From Streptomyces gossypii (GTDB lineage: Bacteria > Actinomycetota > Actinomycetes > Streptomycetales > Streptomycetaceae): a stretch of 64,000 nt of DNA. Shown one piece after another: positions 41,241 to 48,750 of the stretch. The stretch covers positions 124,001 to 188,000 of the forward strand of contig NZ_JAJAGO010000011.1 of assembly GCF_025165795.1 (NCBI RefSeq), written 5' to 3'. How positions within the stretch are numbered: position 1 is the first letter of the stretch; every line of letters begins with the position of its first letter. A program made the position numbers and the translations under genes. Below the pieces are notes generated by a model, which was not told where the DNA came from, did not search any database, and worked only from the letters and a program-made list of their open reading frames with translations.

Positions 41241-41345
41241 GGCATCAGTCTGGCGTCACCGCCGGTCCCCGGCCTCTCGGAAGCCCGCATCTGGCGGGAC
41301 CTGGCGGAGCGCGGGGCGCGTCGTACGCCCCGCTCCCCCACAGGG

Positions 41346-42380
41346 TCACGGCAGGAGGACGACCTTGCCGATGGTGCCGCGCTCCGAGAGTGCCCGCTGC
41401 GCACGCGCCGCCTCAGCCAGCGCGAAGGGCTGGACCAGCGGCACCAGCGTGCCCGCCGCCGCGTGGGCCATGGACTCCTCCTCCAGCGCGCGCTTCTGAG
41501 CGAGCATCCGCGCCCCGTCGAGCGACCGGACGCTGATGCCGCGCTCCGCCAGCTCCTCCTCGGCCGGCGCGACCGCGCCGTCGGCGGCGAAACCGGTGGC
41601 GGCGCTGCCGTACGCGTGGTGCGTGCCGCCGACGGCGACCAGGCCCAGCGCGATACGCCCCGGCTCGCCGCCGACGCTGTCGAAGACGTGGGTGAAGGGC
41701 CGGTCGCCATCCGGGCCGCCCCGGCTGCCCGGACCGCCCTGGCCTGTCGCCTCGCTCAGCCCCGCGAGGATGTGTCCGGACCAGTCGGGAAGGTTGTAGT
41801 CGACGGCGAGGTCGGCGCCGAGTTTCGCCACCGTCTCGGTCTTCCCTGGCCCGCCCGCCGCACCGACGACCCGTGCACCCCGGTCCTTCGCGTACTGCAA
41901 CAGCAGTGAGCCCATGCCGCCCGCCGCGGCCAGCACCAGCACCGTGTCCTGGGGGCCCAGCTCGACGCCGCGCAGGACGCCCATCACGGTGCGGCCGGTG
42001 CCGATCATGGCGACCGCCTGTGGCGCGTCCAGCCCGTCGGGCAGCACGTGCAGGGCCTCGGTGCCCACCACGGCCAGCTCGGCATAACCGCCCGGGGCCT
42101 GCCCGAGATGGGCGACGACGCGTCGTCCCAGCCAGTCGGAATCCACGCCCTCGCCCACCGCGTCGACGGTGCCCGCGATCTCGCGGCCGGGGATCGTCGG
42201 CAGCTCGGGCAGCGGCAGCGGTCCGAGCTGGAGCCCCTCGCGCAGTGCCGTGTCGATGAGGTGCACCCCCGCGGCGGCGACCACGACACGGACTTGGCCA
42301 CTGCCCGGTTCAGGGTCCTCCACCTCCTCGTGGACCAGGTTCTCGGCGGGCCCGAAGGCATGCAGGCGGATGGCGCGCAT
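41346..42380 (-). CDS. Zinc-free MDR-family NAD(P)H:quinone oxidoreductase-like protein
   Basis: A 344-residue medium-chain dehydrogenase/reductase. The N-terminal GroES-like domain opens MRAIRLHAFGPAENLVHEEV and has no structural or catalytic zinc cysteines. The Rossmann motif is LVLAAAGGMGSLLLQYAKDRGARVVG. The end, ALSERGTIGKVVLLP, is the usual quinone-reductase-like tail. A Gly/Pro-rich insert (SEATGQGGPGSRGGPDGDRP) is unusual. Likely an NADPH-dependent quinone or enone reductase. AGGAG precedes ATG 42380. It is divergent from a pentapeptide-repeat gene, with a 17-bp palindrome between. Confidence 0.88.
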   Translation of the reverse strand: MRAIRLHAFGPAENLVHEEVEDPEPGSGQVRVVVAAAGVHLIDTALREGLQLGPLPLPELPTIPGREIAGTVDAVGEGVDSDWLGRRVVAHLGQAPGGYAELAVVGTEALHVLPDGLDAPQAVAMIGTGRTVMGVLRGVELGPQDTVLVLAAAGGMGSLLLQYAKDRGARVVGAAGGPGKTETVAKLGADLAVDYNLPDWSGHILAGLSEATGQGGPGSRGGPDGDRPFTHVFDSVGGEPGRIALGLVAVGGTHHAYGSAATGFAADGAVAPAEEELAERGISVRSLDGARMLAQKRALEEESMAHAAAGTLVPLVQPFALAEAARAQRALSERGTIGKVVLLP

Positions 42381-42457
42381 CGTGGACTCCTGTCGTCGGT
42401 GACTCTCGGGCCGAGCATCCAACTTAAAGGGCACTTCATGTCAATCTCCCGCCGTCC

Positions 42458-42474
42458 CGCCACTGTCAGTGGCG
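42458..42474. promoter_or_regulatory. 17-bp palindrome between divergent MDR and pentapeptide genes
   Basis: CGCCACTG and CAGTGGCG are perfect 8-bp arms around a single T. It lies 78 bp from the MDR start and 18 bp before the pentapeptide-repeat start. An operator role is inferred from the divergent position. Confidence 0.45.
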
Positions 42475-42491
42475 CCGTGCAGGATGGGGGC

Positions 42492-43265
42492 ATGGCGACG
42501 GGCGAGGCACGAGGCACGGCACGAGACGGTGCGGCACGAGGCGGCACAGCGCGGGGCGCCCGGGGGCGTGGCGGGAAGCGGGGCCGCGGAGCGGGCGGCG
42601 TGGCCCCGCCGCAGCGCCCCGGCATCTCACTGCCCGCACTCCGCCCCTTCGAGGAGAGAGCCCTGCGGGCGGACGGGGATTACGACGGGCTGGCCTTCAC
42701 CGACCTCGACCTCGGCGGGGCGGAGGGCGCGGGCGCGACCTTCCTGGAGTGCGGCGTCTACCGCTGCGCACTCGGCGAGGCCGTGCTCCGCAAGGTGCGG
42801 CTGATCGACTCCGTGTTCGAGGGAGTCACGGGTGTGGGCACGAACCTGGCGAGCGCGGAGTTCCGCGATGTGGAGCTGACGGACGCCCGGCTGGGCGGGG
42901 TTCAGCTGCACGGCTCCCGGCTGATGCGCACCGTCGTGCGCGGCGGCAAGATCGATTTCCTCAATCTGCGCCAGTCCGTGCTGACCGACGTGGTCTTCGA
43001 GGACTGCGTCCTGATCGAGCCGGATTTCGCAGACGCGCGACTGGAGCGGGTGAGCTTCGCCGGGTGCGTGCTGCGCCAGGCGGACTTCCACGGCGCGACG
43101 ATGAAGGACGTCGACTTGCGGGACGCGGCGGAGCTGGGCATCGCGGCCGGCCTGGACCGGCTGGCCGGAGCCGTCATCAGCTCGGCACAGCTGCTGGACT
43201 TGGCCCCGGCGCTCGCACTTCAGCTGGGCATCCGGGTCGAGGACGGCCACGAGGGCGGGGCGTAA
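42492..43265 (+). CDS. Pentapeptide-repeat protein with a basic N-terminal tail
   Basis: A 257-residue protein. The first 38 residues are Arg/Gly/Ala repeats (RGGTARGARGRGGKRGRG), likely disordered and nucleic-acid or membrane binding. Residues 70-215 form a degenerate pentapeptide helix (FTDLDLGGAEGAGATFLECG, FRDVELTDARLGGVQLHGSRL, FADARLERVSFAGCVLRQADF). A hydrophobic tail follows. GGGGG lies just before ATG 42492. The role is unknown. The tail composition differs from the other pentapeptide protein in the window, at 13983-14828, so they are not close paralogues. Confidence 0.8.
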   Translation: MATGEARGTARDGAARGGTARGARGRGGKRGRGAGGVAPPQRPGISLPALRPFEERALRADGDYDGLAFTDLDLGGAEGAGATFLECGVYRCALGEAVLRKVRLIDSVFEGVTGVGTNLASAEFRDVELTDARLGGVQLHGSRLMRTVVRGGKIDFLNLRQSVLTDVVFEDCVLIEPDFADARLERVSFAGCVLRQADFHGATMKDVDLRDAAELGIAAGLDRLAGAVISSAQLLDLAPALALQLGIRVEDGHEGGA

Positions 43266-43342
43266 CGACCTGGTGCACGACCAGCCGGTGGATCAGGTCG
43301 TAAGGAGTCGTCAGGAGAGGAGCGGGCCCCAGGGGCTGTCCG

Positions 43343-43894
43343 TCAGAGCCGGGGGAAGCGTGCCTGGAGCTCCCAGATGACGGGGTTGCTGTCGAGCCCG
43401 TCATGCATGTCCGTCAGATCCGCGAGGAGGTCGTGCAGGAAGTCGCGCGCCTCACGGCGCAGCGTCGCGTGCCGGACGGTCAGCGGCGGATCATCGGTGT
43501 ACTGCCAGTCCGCGGTGATGTCCACCCAGCCGAACCGGCGCTCGAACACCATGCGGTCGGTGCTCTCGGTGAAGTCGATTTCGGCGTGCTGCGGTGTGGC
43601 CGACCGGCTGCCGAGCGGGTCCTTGTCGATCCGCTCGACGATGTCGCACAGCGCCCACCCGAAATCCAGCACCGACAACCAGCCCCACTTGGTGGCCAGT
43701 TCGCGGCCCGTATCGGTGTCCGCGAGATAGACGTCCCCACAGAACAGATCGTGCCGGAGCATCCGTACGTCCGCCGAGTGGTAGTTGGTCTGCGGCGGGT
43801 CGGGGAAGCGCCCGGAGAGGGAATAGCCGATATCGAGCACACCCTGATGGTGCCACGCCGGATACCCTCCCCGCCCAGCCCCAGGGCATGACAT
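43343..43894 (-). CDS. Hypothetical protein, about 183 residues
   Basis: A cytosolic protein of unknown family, rich in Asp and Trp (GWLSVLDFGWALCDIVERIDKDP, FTESTDRMVFERRFGWVDITADW, ARDFLHDLLADLTDMHDGLDSNP). This resembles the small actinobacterial proteins of unknown role seen near toxin-antitoxin genes, but I cannot name a domain. ATG 43894 has no clear ribosome site; GTG 43840 would shorten it by 18 residues. It is divergent from an RHH/Fic-like toxin pair. Confidence 0.65.
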   Translation of the reverse strand: MSCPGAGRGGYPAWHHQGVLDIGYSLSGRFPDPPQTNYHSADVRMLRHDLFCGDVYLADTDTGRELATKWGWLSVLDFGWALCDIVERIDKDPLGSRSATPQHAEIDFTESTDRMVFERRFGWVDITADWQYTDDPPLTVRHATLRREARDFLHDLLADLTDMHDGLDSNPVIWELQARFPRL

Positions 43895-43994
43895 TGGGTA
43901 ACGAGTTTGCGACCGGGCGTCGCCCGCAAGTAGCTTTTCGGGTACGGGTACGGGTGTGATGGCCCGTACAGCGAGCTCGCTGTACGGTGAGCCC

Positions 43995-44198
43995 ATGTCA
44001 AAGCACGTCACGATCCGCCTGGACGAGGAGTTCCACGAGCGCCTCAAGGCTCGCGCGGCGGAGCAGGGCACGACCGTCACGGCGCTGATCACCGAAGCGA
44101 CGAAGCGAGAACTGGACGAGAACCGGGCGAGGTTCCTCGCCGGTGTCGACGAGTTCGCCGAGCATTGGGACTACTTCCAGGAGCGATTCGGACTGTGA
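43995..44198 (+). CDS. Ribbon-helix-helix antitoxin
   Basis: A 67-residue protein starting MSKHVTIRLDEEFHERLKARAAEQGTTV, a beta strand then two helices typical of ribbon-helix-helix DNA-binding antitoxins. The acidic/aromatic tail (FAEHWDYFQERFGL) probably binds the toxin. Its TGA overlaps the GTG of the next gene (GTGA), the usual order for a type II pair. GGTGAG lies upstream of the ATG. The pair likely represses its own promoter. Confidence 0.82.
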   Translation: MSKHVTIRLDEEFHERLKARAAEQGTTVTALITEATKRELDENRARFLAGVDEFAEHWDYFQERFGL

Positions 44199-44572
44199 AG
44201 ATCACCATGGAGTGGGCATGGAGCGCCCTCGCGCATCATCTTCCCTCCGACCCGACCGTATGGGACCCCTCGGGCGTGGTGGCCGCTGTCGCCCGGCATC
44301 AGAACGACCTCGTGCTCGTCGCCGACGCACCGGCACCGGATCTCGCCTGGCGGGCGGCGGCGTTCCTGCACACCCTGGTGGTCTGCCCGCCGCTGGAATC
44401 ACCGATGAACGAGTTCTACGCCGCCGCCGCGACCCGCTCCTATCTGCGCGTCGCGGGCGCGAAGGCCCTGCCGGACGCGGAGACCTTCGCCGACCTGGTG
44501 GAGGCGACCAAGCGGGGCCAGGCGGATGTCAGCACGGTGGCCCGGGAGTTGCGCACCCATCTGGGGTCCTGA
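44195..44572 (+). CDS. Fic/Doc-like toxin component lacking the catalytic motif
   Basis: A 125-residue helical protein that follows the layout of small actinobacterial 'Fic-family toxin' proteins: WDPSGVVAAVARHQND, APDLAWRAAAFLHTLVVCPPL, then EFYAAAATRSYLRVAGAKALPDAETFADL. The Fic active motif HPFxxGN is absent; the equivalent position reads PLESPMNEFYAA. It may act without AMP transfer or phosphorylation, or be a degenerate member. Translation is coupled to the antitoxin by a GTGA overlap. Confidence 0.75.
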   Translation: MKITMEWAWSALAHHLPSDPTVWDPSGVVAAVARHQNDLVLVADAPAPDLAWRAAAFLHTLVVCPPLESPMNEFYAAAATRSYLRVAGAKALPDAETFADLVEATKRGQADVSTVARELRTHLGS

Positions 44573-44657
44573 CCGCCGGTGGCGGGGAGACAGCCGCGGC
44601 GCCCCTCGCCCCCTGACTCCGGGAGAAGAACGCCGCGACCGTGTGGTGGGGCAGACC

Positions 44658-45233
44658 TCAGATGTTGACGCCGAAGTCCTGCGCGATGCCCGTGAGACCG
44701 GCGGCGTAGCCCTGGCCGACGGCACGGAACTTCCACTCCGCGCCGTTGCGGTACAGCTCGCCGAAGACCATGGCGGTCTCGGTCGCCGCGTCCTCACTGA
44801 GGTCGTAGCGCGCGATCTCGGTGCCACCCGCCTGGTTCATCACGCGGATGTAGGCGTTCCGCACCTGGCCGAAGTTCTGGCTGCGGGTCTCCGCGTCGTA
44901 GATCGAGACGGGGAAGACGATCTTGTCGATGTCCGCCGGCAGCGCCGCCAGGTTGACGTTGATCGCCTCGTCGTCGCCCTCGCCCTGGCCGGTGAGGTTG
45001 TCGCCGGAGTGCACGATCGACTGGTCCGGCGTTGCCTTGTTGTTGAAGAAGATGAAGTGCTGGTCGGAGTAGACCTTGCCCTCCGCGTTGACCGCGATGG
45101 CGCTGGCGTCGAGGTCGAAGTCCGTACCCGTGGTGCTGCGGACGTCCCAGCCGAGGCCGACCGTGACGGCCGTGAGGCCAGGCGCCTCCTTGGTAAGCGA
45201 GACGTTGCCGCCCTTGGACAGGCTTACAGCCAT
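44658..45233 (-). CDS. TerD-family stress protein
   Basis: A 191-residue TerD-domain protein (MAVSLSKGGNVSLTKEAPGL, GWDVRSTTGTDFDLDASAI, YNLxG-like calcium loops such as VHSGDNLTGQGEGDDEAI). TerD domains bind Ca2+ through two clusters of acidic residues. In streptomycetes several paralogues exist, and some affect calcium response and differentiation. No terB/terC genes are nearby. GAAGGG precedes the ATG. An inverted repeat GGTGAGG/CCTCACC (45269-45296) lies in its leader region. Confidence 0.93.
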   Translation of the reverse strand: MAVSLSKGGNVSLTKEAPGLTAVTVGLGWDVRSTTGTDFDLDASAIAVNAEGKVYSDQHFIFFNNKATPDQSIVHSGDNLTGQGEGDDEAINVNLAALPADIDKIVFPVSIYDAETRSQNFGQVRNAYIRVMNQAGGTEIARYDLSEDAATETAMVFGELYRNGAEWKFRAVGQGYAAGLTGIAQDFGVNI

Positions 45234-45425
45234 GGGGAATGCCCTTCTCTATGGGAACGCTGAACTCTGGTGAGGCTGGCGGGTCTGAACCTCACCCTCT
45301 CACCCTCCCCAACGCAGCCGAGCGAGGGGCGGGTTCCAGTTTTCTTTACCTTCTTTGCCCGACTTTCCCTGCCGGACCGTCCACAGCCGGAAAACACGGT
45401 GACGCGGAGCCCTGAAGGCGGGAAC

Positions 45426-45863
45426 ATGGGACACATGTCCGGGCCTCATTTCATCCGCGGCTCGGTCTCCCTCCCGGAGGCCGAGCTCAGCTGGCGTTTC
45501 TCCAGATCCTCCGGCCCAGGCGGGCAGCATGTGAACACCACCGACAGCGCGGCCGAGCTGCGCTTCGACCTCGCGAAGACGGAGTCGCTTCCCGAGGTGT
45601 GGAAGGCGCGCGCCCTGGAGCGGCTGGCCGGGCGGCTGGTGGACGGCGTGCTGGCGGTGCGGGCCAGCGAGCACCGCTCCCAGTGGCGCAACCGCGAGAC
45701 GGCGGCCGTCCGGATGGCGGCGCTGCTTGCCGAGGCGACGGCGCCCCCGCCCCGGCAGCGCCGGAAGAACAAAATCCCGCGCGGCATCAACGAGCGGCGG
45801 CTGCGTGAGAAGAAGCAACGCGCGGACGTCAAGCGCGGCCGCACCGGCCGTGACTGGTCCTGA
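45426..45863 (+). CDS. arfB: Ribosome-rescue peptidyl-tRNA hydrolase, ArfB/YaeJ type
   Basis: A 145-residue protein with the class-I release-factor GGQ motif (GPGGQHVNTTDSAAELRF, GGQ at 32-34) but no codon-recognition domain. The C-terminus is strongly basic and unstructured (RRKNKIPRGINERRLREKKQR), as needed to enter the empty mRNA channel of a stalled ribosome. It hydrolyses peptidyl-tRNA on non-stop ribosomes. ATG 45426 is preferred over ATG 45435 for its spacing to GGCGGG. It is divergent from terD and convergent with the DedA gene. Confidence 0.92.
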   Translation: MGHMSGPHFIRGSVSLPEAELSWRFSRSSGPGGQHVNTTDSAAELRFDLAKTESLPEVWKARALERLAGRLVDGVLAVRASEHRSQWRNRETAAVRMAALLAEATAPPPRQRRKNKIPRGINERRLREKKQRADVKRGRTGRDWS

Positions 45864-45884
45864 CCGCCTGGGCTCTGTCCGGCG

Positions 45885-46658
45885 TCAGCGCAGGGCGTGG
45901 CGGCCGCGGCGCTTGGGCTTCTTGCCTCCGGGGGCGGTGGCGGGGCCGTTGGTGCCGTCGGACGGGCCGGCCGGCGGGGCCTGGTCCGGAGAGTCGCCGG
46001 CCGCCCCTGCTGTGGCGACGGCAGCCGCCTCCTTCGCGGAGCCGCGGCGCGCCCTCAGGTACTCGATCACGATCGGGAGCACCGAGAGCAGCACGATCCC
46101 GAGCAGGATCGGCTCGATGTGCGCGTGCACGAAATCGATCTGGCCCAGACCCGCACCCAGCAGAGTGACACCGGCGCCCCACAGCGTGCCGCCGACGATG
46201 TTGTAGATGACGAACGTGCGGTAGTTCATCCGGCTGACGCCCGCGATGATCGGCGTGAACGTCCGGACGATCGGGACGAAGCGGGCCAGGACCAGCGACT
46301 TGGGGCCGTACTTCTCGAAGAACTCGTGCGCCTTCTCGACGTTCTCCTGTTTGAAGACGCGGGAGTCCGGGCGCCGGAACAGCGAGGGGCCCACCTTGCG
46401 CCCGAACAGGTAGCCGACCTGGTCGCCCGCCACCGCCGCGATGACGATGAGGACGCACACCAGCCACAGCGGATAGTTCAGATACTGGTCGGTCGCGACC
46501 AGCAGCCCCGTCGTGAACAGCAGCGAGTCACCCGGCAGGAAGAAGCCGATCAGCAGACCCGACTCGGCAAAGACGATCGTCAGAATGCCCAGCAGGCCGA
46601 ACGTCTGGATCAGGTAGTCCGGATCGAGCCAGCTGGGCCCGAGTGCGAGTTCGGTCAC
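45885..46658 (-). CDS. DedA-family membrane protein
   Basis: A 257-residue protein with the DedA/SNARE-associated fold: GLLGILTIVFAESGLLIGFFLPGD with the conserved Glu, then a core FGRKVGPSLF, ARFVPIVRTFTPIIAGVSRMNYRTF with the functionally important arginines, and a C-terminal membrane helix followed by a Pro/Lys-rich tail. DedA proteins act in membrane homeostasis and some flip undecaprenyl phosphate or phospholipids. GTG 46658 has GAGGAG at good spacing. A tRNA-Thr gene lies upstream on the same strand. Confidence 0.9.
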   Translation of the reverse strand: MTELALGPSWLDPDYLIQTFGLLGILTIVFAESGLLIGFFLPGDSLLFTTGLLVATDQYLNYPLWLVCVLIVIAAVAGDQVGYLFGRKVGPSLFRRPDSRVFKQENVEKAHEFFEKYGPKSLVLARFVPIVRTFTPIIAGVSRMNYRTFVIYNIVGGTLWGAGVTLLGAGLGQIDFVHAHIEPILLGIVLLSVLPIVIEYLRARRGSAKEAAAVATAGAAGDSPDQAPPAGPSDGTNGPATAPGGKKPKRRGRHALR

Positions 46659-46723
46659 CGGGCAGTCTCCTCGTCGTACGAAAGGATCAAGCCGCGGACA
46701 GAGAGCGGCCTGATCCTCAGTCG

Positions 46724-46798
46724 AGCCGCCTGTCGGATTCGAACCGACGACCTTCTGTTTACAAGACAGATGCTCTAACCAGGCTGAGCTAAGGCGGC
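46724..46798 (-). tRNA. tRNA-Thr, anticodon TGT
   Basis: On the minus strand a complete cloverleaf runs from acceptor GCCGCCT to AGGCGGC plus one discriminator base. The anticodon loop CTTGTAA gives anticodon TGT (reads ACA, and ACG by wobble). The T arm is GTCGGTTCGAATCCGAC. The 3' CCA is not encoded. It lies between the DedA gene and msiK. Confidence 0.93.
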
Positions 46799-46807
46799 GT
46801 GCCCCGT

Positions 46808-46836
46808 AGTGTACCTGGCCGCGATGGCGCGTTGAC
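46808..46836 (-). promoter_or_regulatory. Probable tRNA-Thr promoter
   Basis: On the minus strand GTCAAC (46836-46831, a weak -35) and TACACT (46813-46808) are 17 bp apart, placing transcription start about three bases before the mature tRNA 5' end. Confidence 0.45.
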
Positions 46837-46936
46837 GGGGAGTTTCCACAGCGCCCCGGGCCGCGGGCCGACCGCTTCCCGGCTACTGACAAACCCGAGG
46901 CCCACGGGTTAACGTCACGGAACGTCCCCGCAACAC

Positions 46937-46952
46937 AGAGGACTAGACCTTT
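46937..46952. promoter_or_regulatory. DasR-like (dre) site upstream of msiK
   Basis: AGAGGACTAGACCTTT matches dre at 12 of 16 positions. It shares the exact 11-base core GGACTAGACCT with the nagK site in this window. It lies 47 bp before the msiK start. DasR control of msiK fits its established role in chitobiose uptake. Confidence 0.5.
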
Positions 46953-46998
46953 ACTACGGATCGTCCGGCACGTACCTGCCGGTGAAGGAGACAACAGC

Positions 46999-48117
46999 AT
47001 GGCTACGGTCACCTTTGAGTCGGCCACCCGGATCTACCCGGGCCAGGAGAAGCCGGCCGTCGACAAACTCGAGATCGACATCGCGGACGGTGAGTTCCTC
47101 GTCCTCGTCGGCCCCTCCGGCTGCGGCAAGTCCACCTCGCTCCGGATGCTCGCGGGCCTGGAGGACGTGGACCAGGGCTCCATCCGCATCGGTGAGCGTG
47201 ACGTCACCCACCTTCCGCCGAAGGACCGGGACATCGCCATGGTGTTCCAGAACTACGCGCTGTATCCGCACATGACCGTCGCGGACAACATGGGCTTCGC
47301 GCTGAAGATCGCCGGCGTACCCAAGGCCGACATCCGGAAGAAGGTCGAGGACGCCGCCAAGATCCTGGACCTCCAGGACTACCTGGGCCGTAAGCCGAAG
47401 GCGCTCTCCGGCGGTCAGCGGCAGCGTGTCGCGATGGGCCGGGCCATCGTCCGTGAGCCGCAGGTCTTCCTGATGGACGAGCCGCTGTCGAACCTCGACG
47501 CAAAGCTCCGGGTGCAGACCCGTACGCAGATCGCCGGCCTCCAGCGCCGCCTCGGCATCACCACCGTGTACGTCACGCACGACCAGGTCGAGGCCATGAC
47601 CATGGGCGACCGGGTGGCCGTGCTCAAGGACGGCCTGCTCCAGCAGGTCGACTCGCCCCGCAACATGTACGACAAGCCGGCGAACCTCTTCGTCGCGGGC
47701 TTCATCGGCTCCCCCGCCATGAACCTCATAGAGGCGCCGATCATCGACGGCGGCGTGAAGTTCGGCAACAGCGTCGTGCCGGTCGAGCGGGCGGCTCTGG
47801 CAGCCGCATCGGAGAAGGGCGACACCACCGTCACCGTCGGCTGCCGGCCGGAGCACTTCGACATCGTCGACGGCGAGGGCAAGTCGCTGTCCAAGGACGA
47901 GCCCGCGGGCCTCGCGGTGGATGTGAACGTCGTGGAGGAGCTGGGCGCCGACGGCTACGTCTACGGCACCGCCAAGATCGGCGACAAGAGCGAGGACCTG
48001 GTCATCCGGGTCAGTGGCCGTGCGGTGCCCGACAAGGGCTCCGTGATCCACGTCGTGCCGCGCGGGGGCGAGACCCACGTGTTCTCGACCTCGACCGGCG
48101 AGCGCCTGACCTCCTGA
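46999..48117 (+). CDS. msiK: Multiple-sugar ABC import ATPase MsiK
   Basis: A 372-residue CUT1-family ATPase shared by several sugar importers. Walker A GPSGCGKST is at 38-46, LSGGQ at 136-140, Walker B with catalytic Glu161, and a C-terminal regulatory OB/TOBE domain from about 235. Streptomyces MsiK energises maltose, cellobiose, chitobiose and other transporters encoded apart, matching its isolated position here. It would serve the orphan sugar-binding lipoprotein at 32352-33632. AAGGAG precedes the ATG. A strong terminator follows. Confidence 0.95.
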   Translation: MATVTFESATRIYPGQEKPAVDKLEIDIADGEFLVLVGPSGCGKSTSLRMLAGLEDVDQGSIRIGERDVTHLPPKDRDIAMVFQNYALYPHMTVADNMGFALKIAGVPKADIRKKVEDAAKILDLQDYLGRKPKALSGGQRQRVAMGRAIVREPQVFLMDEPLSNLDAKLRVQTRTQIAGLQRRLGITTVYVTHDQVEAMTMGDRVAVLKDGLLQQVDSPRNMYDKPANLFVAGFIGSPAMNLIEAPIIDGGVKFGNSVVPVERAALAAASEKGDTTVTVGCRPEHFDIVDGEGKSLSKDEPAGLAVDVNVVEELGADGYVYGTAKIGDKSEDLVIRVSGRAVPDKGSVIHVVPRGGETHVFSTSTGERLTS

Positions 48118-48141
48118 GCGCCTGAGCGCCTGAGCACGGAT

Positions 48142-48182
48142 GGGGCCGCACCTCCGGGGAATCCGGAGGTACGGCCCCTTTT
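48142..48182 (+). terminator. msiK terminator
   Basis: A 15-bp stem with one mismatch (GGGGCCG/CGGCCCC then ACCTCCGG/CCGGAGGT) closes a GGAAT loop and is followed by TTTT, 24 bp after the msiK stop. Confidence 0.85.
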
Positions 48183-48284
48183 CGATCACCCGCGTCAACA
48201 CGGCAGACGGGCAACGAAGTTTGTTGTCCCTCGACAGGGTGACTAAATGTCGCCAAATCACCACTCCTCGCTACCATCGCCACC

Positions 48285-48713
48285 GTGAACCACGCAGCCC
48301 GCCGAATCGGCCGATCCCTCGCCCTCGTCCTCCCGGTCGTCCTCGTCCTCTCCGGGACGCTCGCGGTCACCCGCGTGCCGTGGGCGACGACCTCACCCAC
48401 CGACACCCAGGTCCTCACCGCAGCCGCGGACCGCGCCTCCTCCCCGCAGGAGGCCGACGCCCCCCGCACCCCGCAGGCCCTGCTCCGCGAGCGCCTGATC
48501 ACGGAGCTCCGGGAGCAGAACCCGGGTGTCGCCCTCACCAGCCTCCAGAAGGAGATGAACCGCAGGCCCTCGCTCGCCCGGCACTGCACGTCGATCGCCA
48601 GGGCGCTCGGCCGCGCGGCCGTCCAGAAGTACGGTGCCGCACACCGTGCCCAGGAGTTCGCCCGCCCCGTCTGCGACACCTCCTTCGCCACCGGCGTCGC
48701 CCAACTCCACTAG
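48285..48713 (+). CDS. Small exported or membrane-anchored protein of unknown function
   Basis: A 142-residue protein with an N-terminal signal or anchor (RRIGRSLALVLPVVLVLSGTLAV) and a helical, Arg/Ala-rich domain containing two cysteines (ARHCTSIARALGRAAVQKYG, FARPVCDTSF) that may pair. The family is not recognised. GTG 48285 has no ribosome site; TACCAT ends seven bases earlier, compatible with a leaderless message, but the -35 is poor. Its TAG merges with a GGGCCTGTCCGG motif. A nucleotidyltransferase gene follows 37 bp later. Confidence 0.7.
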   Translation: MNHAARRIGRSLALVLPVVLVLSGTLAVTRVPWATTSPTDTQVLTAAADRASSPQEADAPRTPQALLRERLITELREQNPGVALTSLQKEMNRRPSLARHCTSIARALGRAAVQKYGAAHRAQEFARPVCDTSFATGVAQLH

Positions 48714-48750
48714 GGCCTGTCCGGCGGGTCCTGCCCATAGGGTGCGCAGC

